The translations under genes and the position numbers were made by a program. From NCBI RefSeq assembly GCF_013140855.1, contig NZ_JABBPG010000003.1, positions 310,001-374,000 on the forward strand: DNA of 64,000 nt, read 5' to 3'. Of the stretch, positions 28,789 to 38,110 are shown piece after piece. The first letter of the stretch is position 1, and the number at the start of each line of letters is the position of its first letter. The stretch is from Pseudoalteromonas caenipelagi (GTDB lineage: Bacteria; Pseudomonadota; Gammaproteobacteria; Enterobacterales; Alteromonadaceae). Below the pieces are notes generated by a model. That model was given only the letters and a program-made list of their open reading frames with translations, did not search any database and had not been told where the DNA came from.

Positions 28789-29336
28789 TTTAATTTACTT
28801 GCAATGTTAAATAGTCGGGTACCAACTGCACGGCAAATCCGTTTTTCGCACTCACTTAATTGGTTTGAGTTGTTTTTTCCGGCTACGTGGCTGGCACCAT
28901 AAGGTGTTCCACCCGACGTTGTGTTTAGTAACTCAGGCACATCATAAGGAACGCCAAGTAACATCATACCGTGGTGCAACAACGGTAATGATAAGTTCAG
29001 TAGTGTTGCTTCATTGCCACCGTGCATACTGCTTGAAGATGAAAAAACGCAGGCAGGTTTATCTATGAGTTGGCCTTTTAACCACAAGTCACTGGTGGTT
29101 TCCCAAAACGTTTTAGCTTGCGCTGCCATCATGCCAAAGCGGGTTGGTGTGCCAAACGCTAGCGCATCGCACTCAATAAGGTCTTGTTTACTAATGATTT
29201 GATCAAACTCATTTTTTTTCTCGAATGTTCTGAGCTTTACATCTGCACCATGAGATTCAATAGTATCACCAATTTCATGCGCCATGGCTTCGACAGAACC
29301 ATGGCTTGAGTGATAAAGAACAACAATATTAACCAT
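28785..29336 (-). CDS. wrbA: WrbA-like flavodoxin/NAD(P)H:quinone oxidoreductase
   Basis: A 183-residue flavodoxin-fold protein. The FMN phosphate loop is LYHSSHGSVEAMAHE near residue 6. A second FMN-contact loop FGTPTRFGMMAAQAKTFWE and the SSSMHGGNEATLL region match WrbA. WrbA reduces quinones by two electrons with NAD(P)H. It is one base after arsC (stop and start share a base) and overlaps DUF2069, so the three genes are an operon behind bepA. Confidence 0.9.
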   Translation of the reverse strand: MVNIVVLYHSSHGSVEAMAHEIGDTIESHGADVKLRTFEKKNEFDQIISKQDLIECDALAFGTPTRFGMMAAQAKTFWETTSDLWLKGQLIDKPACVFSSSSSMHGGNEATLLNLSLPLLHHGMMLLGVPYDVPELLNTTSGGTPYGASHVAGKNNSNQLSECEKRICRAVGTRLFNIASKLK

Positions 29337-29683
29337 TAAAGGATGTTCAACACAGATTCAGGTGGACGACCTATTGCAGCTTTTTGTTGATTAACTACGA
29401 TGGGCCGTTCGATAAGTTTAGGATTAGCAATCATTGCTTGGCGAAGCGTAGACTCTTCGGTTTCTTTACTGAGCCCAAGCTCTTTGTAAAGTGTTTCTTT
29501 GCTTCTCACTAACTGATGGGCTGAGTCAAAGCCAAGTTGTTGAATTAATTTATCAAGAGTCTCTAAACTCATCGGGTTTTTTAAGTATTCAACCACTTGA
29601 GCATTTACTCCTTGTGCTTCGAGTAAGGCAAGAGTTTCGCGAGATTTTGAGCAGCGCGGATTATGGTAAATTGTAACTGACAT
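29336..29683 (-). CDS. arsC: ArsC-family arsenate reductase (glutaredoxin-dependent)
   Basis: About 115 residues. The catalytic Cys is in TIYHNPRCSKSRETL (Cys11 counted from ATG 29683; an ATG six bases upstream is also possible, but AGGA favours the shorter one). IEYL-type pattern VVEYLKNPM and LIERPIVV complete the family core. Many proteins of this fold sit in ordinary housekeeping operons without other ars genes, as here, so arsenate may not be the true substrate. It is in the operon bepA-arsC-wrbA-DUF2069. Confidence 0.88.
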   Translation of the reverse strand: MSVTIYHNPRCSKSRETLALLEAQGVNAQVVEYLKNPMSLETLDKLIQQLGFDSAHQLVRSKETLYKELGLSKETEESTLRQAMIANPKLIERPIVVNQQKAAIGRPPESVLNIL

Positions 29684-29731
29684 ATCCATTCCTAAAAATT
29701 TTTGCTTATTTTAATAGATGTAACTTGCGAC

Positions 29732-31186
29732 TTAAAGCTTAGCGAGTTCTTTTTGCATCTGCCGGTATTGGCTCAGCAGTGCTTTAAGTCTTGCTTCTTT
29801 TACAGATTCTTGTTTATTGGTGTGGTTCAAAGCGCGCTGTATTTCATCTGCAGCTTTGATGTAAGCGCCGTACTGGGCAAGTAAACTTGCATGCATTTCA
29901 TGATAAGCTGCTTTGTCACCTTGCTCCTTATAAACCTTAGTTAACAAGTCTTTAGCCAGAGCATGTTCTGGTTTCTCTAGTAAAAATAATTTTAATAGTT
30001 TTTCCGCTTTATCCAGCTGTTTTGCTTCGATAGCCGCATTTGCTAAATTTAGCGTAATAACCTGATTATTTGGACGAAACTCGTGTTTTAGCTGTAGCAG
30101 CTTAGTGGCTTGTTCTGGCTGTTTTTGTGCAATTAACAGATCAGTGTATGCATCTAAATAAAAAAGATTGTTTTCATCTTGCTCTAGCAGTTTATCAAGT
30201 AAAGCCTGCGACTGTTCCAATTTGCCTTGGTCCAGCAAGCTAAGTGCTAAACCGTATTCTAAAGCTTGTTTACTCATCTCGGTGGCTTTTAGGCGTAGCT
30301 GATTTTCAAAAAAACTCTGCGCATGTTGGCTTTCAAAATGGTAACGCGCTAGCACACGACTCTTTGCTAATTCAAATTTTAAGCTAGCAGGGACGTAGCG
30401 TGGTGCAAATTGTTGTGCTCTTAGACGAACATCCGAAATGCGTGACTCCGGTAATGGGTGCGTAAGTAAAAAAGCGGGGGGTTTTGTCTGGTAACGTACT
30501 TGTGCTGCGAGCTTTGTCAGAAATTCACTAGATTGCGAGGGGTCAAATCCTGCTTCATACAGTGTTTGCATACCAAAGCGGTCAGCTTCTTGTTCAGCTT
30601 TTCTACTATGTGATAATTGGTTTAACTGAGATTGTGTTGAGTTAGCGGAAATAATGGCCATGCCTGCGTCTGGGGCTACAATCGTGGTGAGTATGCCTGC
30701 AATCATACCTGCTAACGTAAGGGCACTATTGTCTTTGGCTTGCTGCATACGCCTAGCTAGGTGACGTTGTGTTACGTGTGCTACTTCGTGACCAAGTACA
30801 GAGGCAAGCTGAGATTCGTTGTCAGCTTGCGCGATTAATCCTGTATGTACGCCAACATGCCCGCCATAAAAGGCAAATGCATTGATAGCTTGATTATCTA
30901 TCCAAAAGAATGAAAATCCAAAACGTACATCATTGGCATTGGCTACAAGCTTATTGCCCAAACTTGTTAAATATTCGTCGAGGACAGGGTCTTGCACTAA
31001 AGGAAGTTGACTTCTGATCTGCATCATCATCACTTCGCCAATGGCTTGCTCTTTTTCAAGCGGTAAAACTTGCAGTGCGGATGTGCCTAAATCTGGTAGT
31101 TTTATAGCACTTTGTCCATGACTGGTATGACTTGCTATAAGCAGAATCGACCCTACAACGGCATGGGCTAGAGTGGTTAATCGCAT
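29732..31186 (-). CDS. bepA: Periplasmic M48 metalloprotease/chaperone BepA
   Basis: About 484 residues from ATG 31186 (signal MRLTTLAHAVVGSILLIASHTSHGQS). The zinc motif is HEVAH at 133-137, with the third ligand expected in SRKAEQEADRFG. The C-terminal half is a TPR array with repeats such as LALSLLDQGKLEQSQALLDKLL and LANAAIEAKQLDKAEKLL. BepA helps mature LptD and degrades misassembled outer-membrane proteins in the periplasm. The frame can be opened 27 codons further, but AAGGA precedes 31186 and the upstream gene ends at 31188. Confidence 0.92.
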   Translation of the reverse strand: MRLTTLAHAVVGSILLIASHTSHGQSAIKLPDLGTSALQVLPLEKEQAIGEVMMMQIRSQLPLVQDPVLDEYLTSLGNKLVANANDVRFGFSFFWIDNQAINAFAFYGGHVGVHTGLIAQADNESQLASVLGHEVAHVTQRHLARRMQQAKDNSALTLAGMIAGILTTIVAPDAGMAIISANSTQSQLNQLSHSRKAEQEADRFGMQTLYEAGFDPSQSSEFLTKLAAQVRYQTKPPAFLLTHPLPESRISDVRLRAQQFAPRYVPASLKFELAKSRVLARYHFESQHAQSFFENQLRLKATEMSKQALEYGLALSLLDQGKLEQSQALLDKLLEQDENNLFYLDAYTDLLIAQKQPEQATKLLQLKHEFRPNNQVITLNLANAAIEAKQLDKAEKLLKLFLLEKPEHALAKDLLTKVYKEQGDKAAYHEMHASLLAQYGAYIKAADEIQRALNHTNKQESVKEARLKALLSQYRQMQKELAKL

Positions 31187-31187
31187 A

Positions 31188-31853
31188 TTATTCCTTTTTG
31201 ACATCATCACCGTACTTAAGCCTTGCGAGATCAAGCTCATCACTGCTGGTACGGGCATCTTTTTCACACATTAAATAAAAGTCCTTTATTGTGACCCCAT
31301 CAATAGAGACAATGTTCAGTTGTGCTTGTAAAAAAGCAATAACTTTGTGGACCGCCTTGTGTGCATGCAAAATAAGTGCTTTGTCTGCAGTGTCGCCACG
31401 CTCGAAGTAGAAGCCAATAAACTTATGCAACTGGTTAATTCGGATCAGAGTTTTCATGCTATGAGGGTCCCAAATATTGAACCCGATCAGACTGTTGTCT
31501 TTCATGTAGCGGTCAACTTTGACATTTTTTGCGTAGGGGAAAGCCCACAGCTCAAACCCTCTATCGGTGAAAACTTGATGAAGCGCTACTTTTGGTTTTT
31601 CTTCGCAATGAATAACACCGTGCTCATCTTCATAACCACCTAATAGTTGTAAATTCCAGTTGGGTTTATGCAGTACTCTTTTAACTGCATTATCAAATCC
31701 GTGGTGCAGTATCCCTTCTGTTTCACCAATTGAAGATGCAACCATGTGATAAAAAGGAGGTAGTTCCCCCCAGTTTATCTGCTTTTTATACCAATTGATC
31801 TCTTTGAGTGTAGGGTTGGCAGGCAAACTAGCCTTACTATTTGCTTTAGGCAT
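31188..31853 (-). CDS. Uncharacterised cytoplasmic protein upstream of bepA
   Basis: A 221-residue soluble protein without a signal peptide or membrane helix. It is rich in Trp, His and Lys and contains a helical C-terminal third ending DLARLKYGDDVKKE. I do not recognise a domain. Its stop codon is two bases before the bepA start and overlaps the bepA ribosome site, so the two are probably translated together. Its co-location suggests a role linked to bepA expression or to envelope quality control, but nothing in the protein shows this. Confidence 0.7.
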   Translation of the reverse strand: MPKANSKASLPANPTLKEINWYKKQINWGELPPFYHMVASSIGETEGILHHGFDNAVKRVLHKPNWNLQLLGGYEDEHGVIHCEEKPKVALHQVFTDRGFELWAFPYAKNVKVDRYMKDNSLIGFNIWDPHSMKTLIRINQLHKFIGFYFERGDTADKALILHAHKAVHKVIAFLQAQLNIVSIDGVTIKDFYLMCEKDARTSSDELDLARLKYGDDVKKE

Positions 31854-31997
31854 GACAAGCCGTACTCCGAATTTTTCTCTATCTAAAAGGATAAACCATT
31901 GCGCGAGTTCAAGCCATAGGATCTGGCTTTTAAGTTACTTTACCTTAATGCTACCATGTGAATATTGCTTGAACATCCGACCAGAGGCTTAAAACGT

Positions 31998-32231
31998 ATG
32001 GCGACAGCGCTAAAAATGGACTTATCACTTTATCAGTGTCCGCAGTTTTTCGTTCAATTCAAATGGCAATTAAAACAAGCTCAGCAGCAACAAGCTGAAA
32101 AAGTACAATTTTATTATCTTCGAGAGCAAGATATTGGTGATATAGTACGTTACCTTGAGCAGCACAAATTTACCTATTCACACCATCAAGGCACAGAGCC
32201 ATTTTTAGAGGTAAGCATCGACCATGTTTGA
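31998..32231 (+). CDS. TusA/SirA-like small protein
   Basis: A 77-residue protein starting at ATG 31998 (MATALKMDLSLYQCPQFFVQFKW), with the CP pair of the TusA fold in LYQCPQF. The usual second Pro (CPxP) is replaced by Phe. The rest (FYYLREQDIGDIVRYLEQHKFTY) matches the beta-alpha pattern of the family. TusA relays sulfur in tRNA thiolation; TusA-like copies next to a PerM-type gene, as here, have no clear role. It overlaps the next gene by eight bases. An in-frame TTG at 31965 could extend it, but I see no support. Confidence 0.6.
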   Translation: MATALKMDLSLYQCPQFFVQFKWQLKQAQQQQAEKVQFYYLREQDIGDIVRYLEQHKFTYSHHQGTEPFLEVSIDHV

Positions 32232-33309
32232 TATTGTAAAAGCTTGGTACCAAAATAAGTTTTCTGATCCACACTCTGTTACTTTGCTACTGATGCTTAT
32301 TGCATCTGTAGCGATGTTGTATTTCTTTGGGCCTTTTGTTGTCCCAGTGCTAATTGCTTTGGTCATTGCTTATTTACTCGATTGGCCAGTAAGTCGACTT
32401 CAAAAATTTATACCTAATAGAACACTGGCAACAACGTTAGTGATTTTACTTTTTGTGGGACTATGTCTTGCAATGCTACTGGGTATTGTGCCTGTGCTTT
32501 GGCAACAAACAAGTAATTTGTTGCAAGAAAGCCCACATATGATAGAGCAAGGGAAAGCGTTTTTATTACATTTACCTGAGAAATATCCTACTTTGATTTC
32601 TGCTGAGCAAGTAAAAGTTTTGGTATCAAGCGTTGAAGCAAAAGTGATTGAGCTTGGTCAGGTGTTGGTATCTATCTCTTTGACATCACTTAAAGATGCA
32701 GTGGCATGGTTAATATATTTGATACTTGTACCATTGCTGGTATTTTTCATGCTCAAAGACAAAGTGATCTTAACACGTGGAATAGAGGCAATGATCCCAA
32801 AAGAGCGTCGTCTTATCACACAAGTATGGTCAGAGATGGATCATCAAATCATGAACTATATTCGCGGTAAAGTGCTCGAAATAGGGGTTGTTGGTAGTGT
32901 TAGTTTTGTTGCCTTTTCTATTCTTGATTTACGCTATTCTGCATTGTTAGGTGCGTTGGTTGGCCTATCGGTTTTAATTCCCTTTGTTGGCGCTGCATTA
33001 GTGACTATCCCTGTAGCAGCTGTTGCAATGTTCCAATTTGGAGTAGAAGCTCAGTTTTGGACAGTTGTGATTGTCTATGGTGTTATTCAGGCGCTCGATG
33101 GCAACGTGTTAGTACCGTTACTGTTTTCTGAGGCTGTAGATTTAAACCCCGTCTATATCATAGTTGCTGTGTTATTTTTTGGTGGCTTGTGGGGCTTTTG
33201 GGGTGTGTTTTTTGCCATTCCATTGGCATCGTTAGTTAAAGCGCTCGTCAATGCTTGGTCAACTCAGCGAGTAGATGACCATAGCGAGGTTGAAAAAGGC
33301 ACTTTATAG
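32224..33309 (+). CDS. AI-2E (PerM) family membrane protein
   Basis: A 361-residue protein. About eight hydrophobic helices are visible, first pair at residues about 17-50 (TLLLMLIASVAMLYFFGPFVVPVLIALVIAYLLDWP, an AI-2E family signature region), and later SALLGALVGLSVLIPFVGAALVTIPVA and VIQALDGNVLVPLLF. The family contains putative transporters of AI-2, sodium-coupled exporters and YhhT/PerM proteins; the substrate is unknown. It overlaps the TusA-like gene, so both are one unit, ended by a strong terminator. Confidence 0.87.
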   Translation: MFDIVKAWYQNKFSDPHSVTLLLMLIASVAMLYFFGPFVVPVLIALVIAYLLDWPVSRLQKFIPNRTLATTLVILLFVGLCLAMLLGIVPVLWQQTSNLLQESPHMIEQGKAFLLHLPEKYPTLISAEQVKVLVSSVEAKVIELGQVLVSISLTSLKDAVAWLIYLILVPLLVFFMLKDKVILTRGIEAMIPKERRLITQVWSEMDHQIMNYIRGKVLEIGVVGSVSFVAFSILDLRYSALLGALVGLSVLIPFVGAALVTIPVAAVAMFQFGVEAQFWTVVIVYGVIQALDGNVLVPLLFSEAVDLNPVYIIVAVLFFGGLWGFWGVFFAIPLASLVKALVNAWSTQRVDDHSEVEKGTL

Positions 33310-33319
33310 TGCCTTTTTT
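33293..33319. terminator. Bidirectional terminator between perM-like and lacI-type genes
   Basis: An 11-bp stem AAAAAGGCACT / AGTGCCTTTTT with a 4-base loop overlaps the end of the perM-like gene and the end of the convergent regulator gene. A and T arms suit both strands. Confidence 0.85.
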
Positions 33320-34349
33320 ATTGAGCTGGACCGGTACTTTCTCGTACCACTAGGCTTGGGGTAAATGTCGTAATAATGTCTTTATCGTGTTTTCTTGAGC
33401 CTCGCGCTTTACTAAACAATAATCTAGCAGCGTGTTCGGATATAACATCGTTAGCTTGATGTGCAGTGGTTAACTTAGGCCAAGTCTGTCTTGAGAAGGG
33501 AGAGTCTTCGAAGCCTGTGATTGATAATTCTGCAGGGATATCAATATTCATTAACCTTGCCGCGAATAGGGCTCCCGCCGCTACCTCATCGTTACCTCCC
33601 AAGATGGCAGTAATATTATTTGGGTTGCCATCTTTTAGTAATTCTTTCGCACCATTTACGCCAGATTCAAAAGAGTAGCTACCTTCATAAATGAGTTTAT
33701 CTGAAGGCTCGATATTATGATCCCTAAGGGCTTGGTGGTAACCAGCCAAACGTTCTGAGGTAGATTTATGTTCTTTGTCGCCCAGCACAAAGGCAATACG
33801 CGTATGTCCCAAAGACAGCAAATGCTCGGTAATCTCATAGGCAGCTGCAAAGTCGTTGACTAAGATACAATTGTTACGCTCGGTGATATCCGTGTCTCGG
33901 CCTGATAATAGACGTACGTACTGTACGCCCATTTCATCGAGCATTTCTATGATACTTTGCTGCTCGGATAACGGGGGAGTCAAAACAAGGCCAGCTAAAC
34001 GTGAGCGCTTAATCATTGTTTTGAATTCATCCTGCATATTAGTATCAAGATAACTACAAGGGTGAATGACAAGTTCGTAACCTTCTTCTTTGCATCTAGA
34101 GAGAACGCCATTTTGCATATCAATTACGTAATAGGCATTTGGGTTGTCATAAACAAGTCCGATAGCAAAGGAAGAAGTGCCAGCGAGGTTTCGCGCAGCG
34201 ATATTAGGCTGATAATTCAACTCATTTACTGCACTCATTACCAAGTCATAAGTTTTTTTGCGAACGGAGGGTTCTTTATTGATCACCCGTGAGACGGTTT
34301 TCATTGATACACCGGCTAACTTAGCGACATCGTTTATGGTGACTTTCAT
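33318..34349 (-). CDS. LacI-family transcriptional repressor of the sugar locus
   Basis: A 343-residue regulator. The N-terminal helix-turn-helix is typical of the family: VTINDVAKLAGVSMKTVSRVINKEPSVRKKT, then hinge NYQPNIAARNLAGTSS. The C-terminal two-lobed sugar-binding domain follows. It is divergent from pgi; the 299-base gap holds a 14-bp near-palindrome (34541-34554) that recurs twice before the TonB receptor gene, which is the form of operator this family reads. The likely effector is a sugar or sugar phosphate linked to glucose metabolism, but it is not seen in the sequence. Confidence 0.9.
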   Translation of the reverse strand: MKVTINDVAKLAGVSMKTVSRVINKEPSVRKKTYDLVMSAVNELNYQPNIAARNLAGTSSFAIGLVYDNPNAYYVIDMQNGVLSRCKEEGYELVIHPCSYLDTNMQDEFKTMIKRSRLAGLVLTPPLSEQQSIIEMLDEMGVQYVRLLSGRDTDITERNNCILVNDFAAAYEITEHLLSLGHTRIAFVLGDKEHKSTSERLAGYHQALRDHNIEPSDKLIYEGSYSFESGVNGAKELLKDGNPNNITAILGGNDEVAAGALFAARLMNIDIPAELSITGFEDSPFSRQTWPKLTTAHQANDVISEHAARLLFSKARGSRKHDKDIITTFTPSLVVRESTGPAQ

Positions 34350-34474
34350 TTTTTTATTCTTTTATGTGCGTGAGCTTTTGTAACTTGCTCAAAATTCATT
34401 AAATGATCATGTGAGTAGCTTAGTCTATCTAATCTAAATCAAAAATAGCAGTATAAATATCACAAATAAATGAA

Positions 34475-34488
34475 TGATACCGGTGTCA
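34475..34488. promoter_or_regulatory. Second palindrome (TGATACCGGTGTCA) before pgi
   Basis: A 14-bp inverted repeat with one mismatch, centred on CG as LacI-type operators are. It lies in the pgi/repressor gap, 66 bases from the 14-bp operator at 34541. A weaker site with the same ACCGGT core lies at 39058-39071. Confidence 0.4.
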
Positions 34489-34540
34489 AAAGTATAAAAT
34501 TGCGTTATTATCCACATTGTAAAATTGAAAATAAGAAAAT

Positions 34541-34554
34541 TGACAGCGTTGTCA
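34541..34554. promoter_or_regulatory. Putative LacI-type operator (TGACAGCGTTGTCA) before pgi
   Basis: A 14-bp near-palindrome with one mismatched pair, centred on CG. Identical copies are at 39085-39098 and 39396-39409. It is about 95 bases upstream of pgi and about 190 bases from the divergent repressor start. Confidence 0.7.
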
Positions 34555-34648
34555 TTGTAGCTTAAGGTAGGCGTTGAAAATAGTCTTTTGCTTGCATAAT
34601 CAGTACGTAAACTGCATTGCAAGCTTCATGTTATGTTAGGGGATGAGT

Positions 34649-36286
34649 ATGAGTTGCCGTCGTGAGTTGTCGAGTTGGCAGGCGTTAGAGCAATCTGCAG
34701 CAAAATTAAAGCAACAACAATTAAAAACCTTGTTTGCACAAGACCCATCGCGTTTTGCGAAGTTTTCTTGCCAAATTCAGGGGGTTTTGTTCGATTACTC
34801 GAAGCAATTGATTGATGATGAAAGCTTTTCGCAACTCATATCGCTAGCAGAGCAGGTTGATATCGCATCTTGGCGCAACAAAATGTTCAGTGGAGAAAAG
34901 ATTAACTTCACTGAAGATAGAGCTGTTCTACATGTTGCGCTTAGAAATAGAAGTAATACACCGATTTTTGTTGACGATTCAGACGTCATGCCATTGGTTA
35001 ATGACGAGCTTGAGAAAATTAGGCAATTTACCGATCGAGTCCGCAGTGGTAAGTGGCTTGGCTACTCTGGTAAAACTGTTAAAAATGTGGTGGCAATTGG
35101 TGTTGGCGGTTCAAACCTTGGGCCACAAATGGTCACTGAGGCATTAGCAAATTATGCTGATGATACATTGAATGTACATTATGTATCCAACGTAGATGGC
35201 GTGCAATTAGCGGGTGTTTTAAATGATCTAGACCCACAAACAACGCTTTTTGTTATTTCATCAAAGACCTTCACCACATCAGAGACCATGACCAATGCGC
35301 GTTCAGCCGTTAAGTGGTTTTTGGAACACGCAGAAAAAGAAGCTATTGCAAAGCACTTTGTAGCAGTCAGCACAAATTTAGAAAAAACACGCGAGTTCGG
35401 TATTGCGGATGAAAATGTATTTACCATGTGGGATTGGGTCGGCGGCCGATTCTCATTATGGAGCGCAATTGGTTTGCCGATTGCTTTGTACTTAGGCTTT
35501 GACAAATTTGTTGAAGTGCTTGAGGGGGCATTTGAAGTAGATGAACACTTCAAAAATGCGTCGCCGGAACAAAATATTCCATTGATTATGGCGTTATTGA
35601 GTGTATGGAATACCAGCTTTTTGGGGCACACTGCTCAGGCAATTCTACCGTATGATCAAGCGTTACATATGTTGCCTGCATACTTACAACAAGGTGAAAT
35701 GGAAAGTAACGGAAAGCATGTTACTTTTGATGGTCAAATTGTACCGTACACCACCGTACCGCTAATTTGGGGAATGACGGGGATTAACGGCCAACATGCA
35801 TTTTATCAGTATCTCCATCAAGGCAATAATATTGTACCAGCAGATTTCATTGCCTCGGTACAACCTCAGGTTAAGGTAGACAAGCATCATGATATTCTGT
35901 TGTCAAACTTCTTTGCACAAACAGAAGCTATGATGGCGGGAGTAGATGAACAACAAGTTCGTTCTGACTTACAAGCGAAAGGTAAAACAGAACAAGAAAT
36001 TGAAAGTTTAGTTGCTCATAAAATTCATCAGGGTAATAGGCCAACAACGTCAATTTTATTAGATGTTGTAGATGCCAAGTCAGTTGGACGCTTGATTGCT
36101 TTGTATGAGCATAAGATATTCTGTCAGGGAATTATTTTGCAGATCTGCTCCTTTGATCAATGGGGTGTTGAACTGGGTAAAGGGCTGGCATCCGCGATAG
36201 AAGCTGAGCTTACACAGCAAGGGGTTAATCACCCTCATGATAGTTCAACGGCAGGCTTAATTGCTTATTATAAAAATAATCGATAA
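34649..36286 (+). CDS. pgi: Glucose-6-phosphate isomerase
   Basis: About 545 residues, within the usual range for bacterial PGI. Signatures include IGVGGSNLGPQM (sugar-phosphate loop), SSKTFTTSET, the DWVGGRFSLWSAIGLP motif, the catalytic base region QQGEMESNGK (Glu) and the C-terminal SFDQWGVELGK. It interconverts glucose-6- and fructose-6-phosphate. I use ATG 34649, six codons earlier in the ribosome-site logic being the AGGGG just before it; ATG 34643 directly abuts the ribosome site and is less likely. It is divergent from the repressor and carries its operator. Confidence 0.95.
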   Translation: MSCRRELSSWQALEQSAAKLKQQQLKTLFAQDPSRFAKFSCQIQGVLFDYSKQLIDDESFSQLISLAEQVDIASWRNKMFSGEKINFTEDRAVLHVALRNRSNTPIFVDDSDVMPLVNDELEKIRQFTDRVRSGKWLGYSGKTVKNVVAIGVGGSNLGPQMVTEALANYADDTLNVHYVSNVDGVQLAGVLNDLDPQTTLFVISSKTFTTSETMTNARSAVKWFLEHAEKEAIAKHFVAVSTNLEKTREFGIADENVFTMWDWVGGRFSLWSAIGLPIALYLGFDKFVEVLEGAFEVDEHFKNASPEQNIPLIMALLSVWNTSFLGHTAQAILPYDQALHMLPAYLQQGEMESNGKHVTFDGQIVPYTTVPLIWGMTGINGQHAFYQYLHQGNNIVPADFIASVQPQVKVDKHHDILLSNFFAQTEAMMAGVDEQQVRSDLQAKGKTEQEIESLVAHKIHQGNRPTTSILLDVVDAKSVGRLIALYEHKIFCQGIILQICSFDQWGVELGKGLASAIEAELTQQGVNHPHDSSTAGLIAYYKNNR

Positions 36287-36637
36287 TTGGAAAAAATTCG
36301 TCTTTTTTGAAAGACAACCAGTTCACTCAACGTGAAAAAATACCTTTGAACGGGTAGCGCTGGAGTTCTTAGGGCCTGTATTTTTGTGAGAGGAATTACA
36401 GTGCCCCTAAGACTCATTTTCTGGCTAGTACATCTTCTTAGAGCCAACCTCGTAAAGGTAATTTGCAAGAAAAAATTACCGTCTCACTTTGTCGTTGAAC
36501 TGTTACAATCGAATTCAATACTGCTGAAAAGCAGCGTCTGGTAGGCTAGGAATATGGCGTGACCAGACATTAACAATAAATGCACAGTCAGTGAACAGGA
36601 ACTGTTTAGCTGTGCTTAACCTTGTAGAGAGTAATTT
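36287..36637. other. Gap between pgi and zwf
   Basis: A 351-base intergenic region. It has one hairpin (GGTAATTT / AAATTACC, 36457-36480) without a T run and no clear repressor site or open frame of interest. It presumably holds the zwf promoter. I see no copy of the 14-bp operator here. Confidence 0.5.
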
Positions 36638-38110
36638 ATGCTTAATCCTTTTGATATTGTAATTTTTGGTGGGGGCGGAGATTTAGCATTACGCAAGCTA
36701 TTGCCTGCGATGTATCGCGCATATCAAGAAGGTAATTTACCTGAAGGCTCTCGAATCTTGCCGACTGTTCGTGAAGAAAGTAAAAAACAAGAATATATCG
36801 AAACAGCACAGCAAGCATTAAAGTCTTTTTTAGGTGAAGGTGAGTTTAATAACCGAGATTGGAAAGCGTTTTCAGCTTTCTTAGTGCCTGTGGTAATTAA
36901 TGTTACTGAGCCGGATGGTCACTGGGATGAATTAAGAACACTTCTAGAGCAAGATGCTTTAGATAAATCTAGAGTATTCTACTTATCATTACCGCCAGCT
37001 GTTTATGGTACTTGTTGTGAAATTTTATCTTCGAAAAAGCTCATTACTGATACTTCAAGAGTCGTGGTTGAAAAACCAATTGGCTATTGTGGTGAATCCG
37101 CAGAAGAAATTAACGCTAAGATCGCACAGTACTTCACTGAAGAACAAATTTTCCGAATCGACCATTATTTAGGTAAAGAAACGGTTCAAAACCTTATGGC
37201 GTTGAGATTTTCAAACGTCTTATTCGAAAACCTGTGGGATGCAAAGTCTATAGACAATATTCAAATCAGCATTTCTGAGACTGTTGGGTTGGAGTCACGC
37301 GCAGGATTTTATGACAAAGCTGGTGCACTGCGAGATATGGTACAAAACCATTTACTGCAATTGCTATGCTTAGTGGCAATGGAATCACCGCACAAGCTTA
37401 ATGCAAATAGAATTCGTGCCGAAAAGCTCAAGGTATTGGAAGCATTGCGACCGTTGATAGATGAGCAAGTAGACGCAAATATTGTTCGTGGTCAATATGT
37501 ACCAGGCGACTTAAATGGCAAACTCGTTCCTGGGTACTTGGAAGAGTTAGGTGAGGGCTCAAGTACAACTGAGACATTTGTCGCAATTCGCGCTCATATT
37601 GATAATTGGCGCTGGGCCGGCGTACCGTTTTACTTGCGAACGGGTAAGCGTATGAAAAAGCGTTGCGCAGAAATTGTCGTGGAATACAAACCGGTATCTC
37701 ACAATGTGTATGATGAATCTGTAGGTCCCATTCAACCAAACCGTTTGGTCATTCGTCTGCAACCAGAAGAAACTATCCAGCTGACACTTATGTCAAAGCG
37801 CATGGATAACTTAAATATGGAATTACAACCAGTTACTTTGAATATCGAACTGAGTGAGCAATATGGCTCAAGTTTTCATTCGGATGCGTATAAACGTTTG
37901 ATGTTGGATGCTGCTGCAAATAACCCAGCACTCTTTATTCACCGTGATGAAGTGCGTCAAGCATGGCAGTGGATTGACCCAATTATTGAGCGTTGGCAAC
38001 AAAAGGGTACTCCTGCGTTGTATCGCGCGGGTTCTTGGGGGCCAGCTGATGCTGACGAGCTACTTCAAGAGAACAATCACGTATGGTTTAATGTGGGAGA
38101 AAAAGCATAA
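36638..38110 (+). CDS. zwf: Glucose-6-phosphate 1-dehydrogenase
   Basis: A 490-residue enzyme of the oxidative pentose phosphate or Entner-Doudoroff route. The NADP-binding loop is VIFGGGGDLALRKLLPAM (G-x-G-x-x-G at residues 11-16), the substrate site is RIDHYLGKETVQNL (with the catalytic His), and EKPIGY and GVPFYLRTGKRM are present. All are complete. Its stop codon overlaps the start of pgl by one base (TAATG). Confidence 0.96.
   Translation: MLNPFDIVIFGGGGDLALRKLLPAMYRAYQEGNLPEGSRILPTVREESKKQEYIETAQQALKSFLGEGEFNNRDWKAFSAFLVPVVINVTEPDGHWDELRTLLEQDALDKSRVFYLSLPPAVYGTCCEILSSKKLITDTSRVVVEKPIGYCGESAEEINAKIAQYFTEEQIFRIDHYLGKETVQNLMALRFSNVLFENLWDAKSIDNIQISISETVGLESRAGFYDKAGALRDMVQNHLLQLLCLVAMESPHKLNANRIRAEKLKVLEALRPLIDEQVDANIVRGQYVPGDLNGKLVPGYLEELGEGSSTTETFVAIRAHIDNWRWAGVPFYLRTGKRMKKRCAEIVVEYKPVSHNVYDESVGPIQPNRLVIRLQPEETIQLTLMSKRMDNLNMELQPVTLNIELSEQYGSSFHSDAYKRLMLDAAANNPALFIHRDEVRQAWQWIDPIIERWQQKGTPALYRAGSWGPADADELLQENNHVWFNVGEKA

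Noticed and set aside
36457..36480. Hairpin GGTAATTT / AAATTACC between pgi and zwf
   Set aside because: No T run and no repeat elsewhere; I could not fit it to a HexR-type operator, whose half-sites are closer together.
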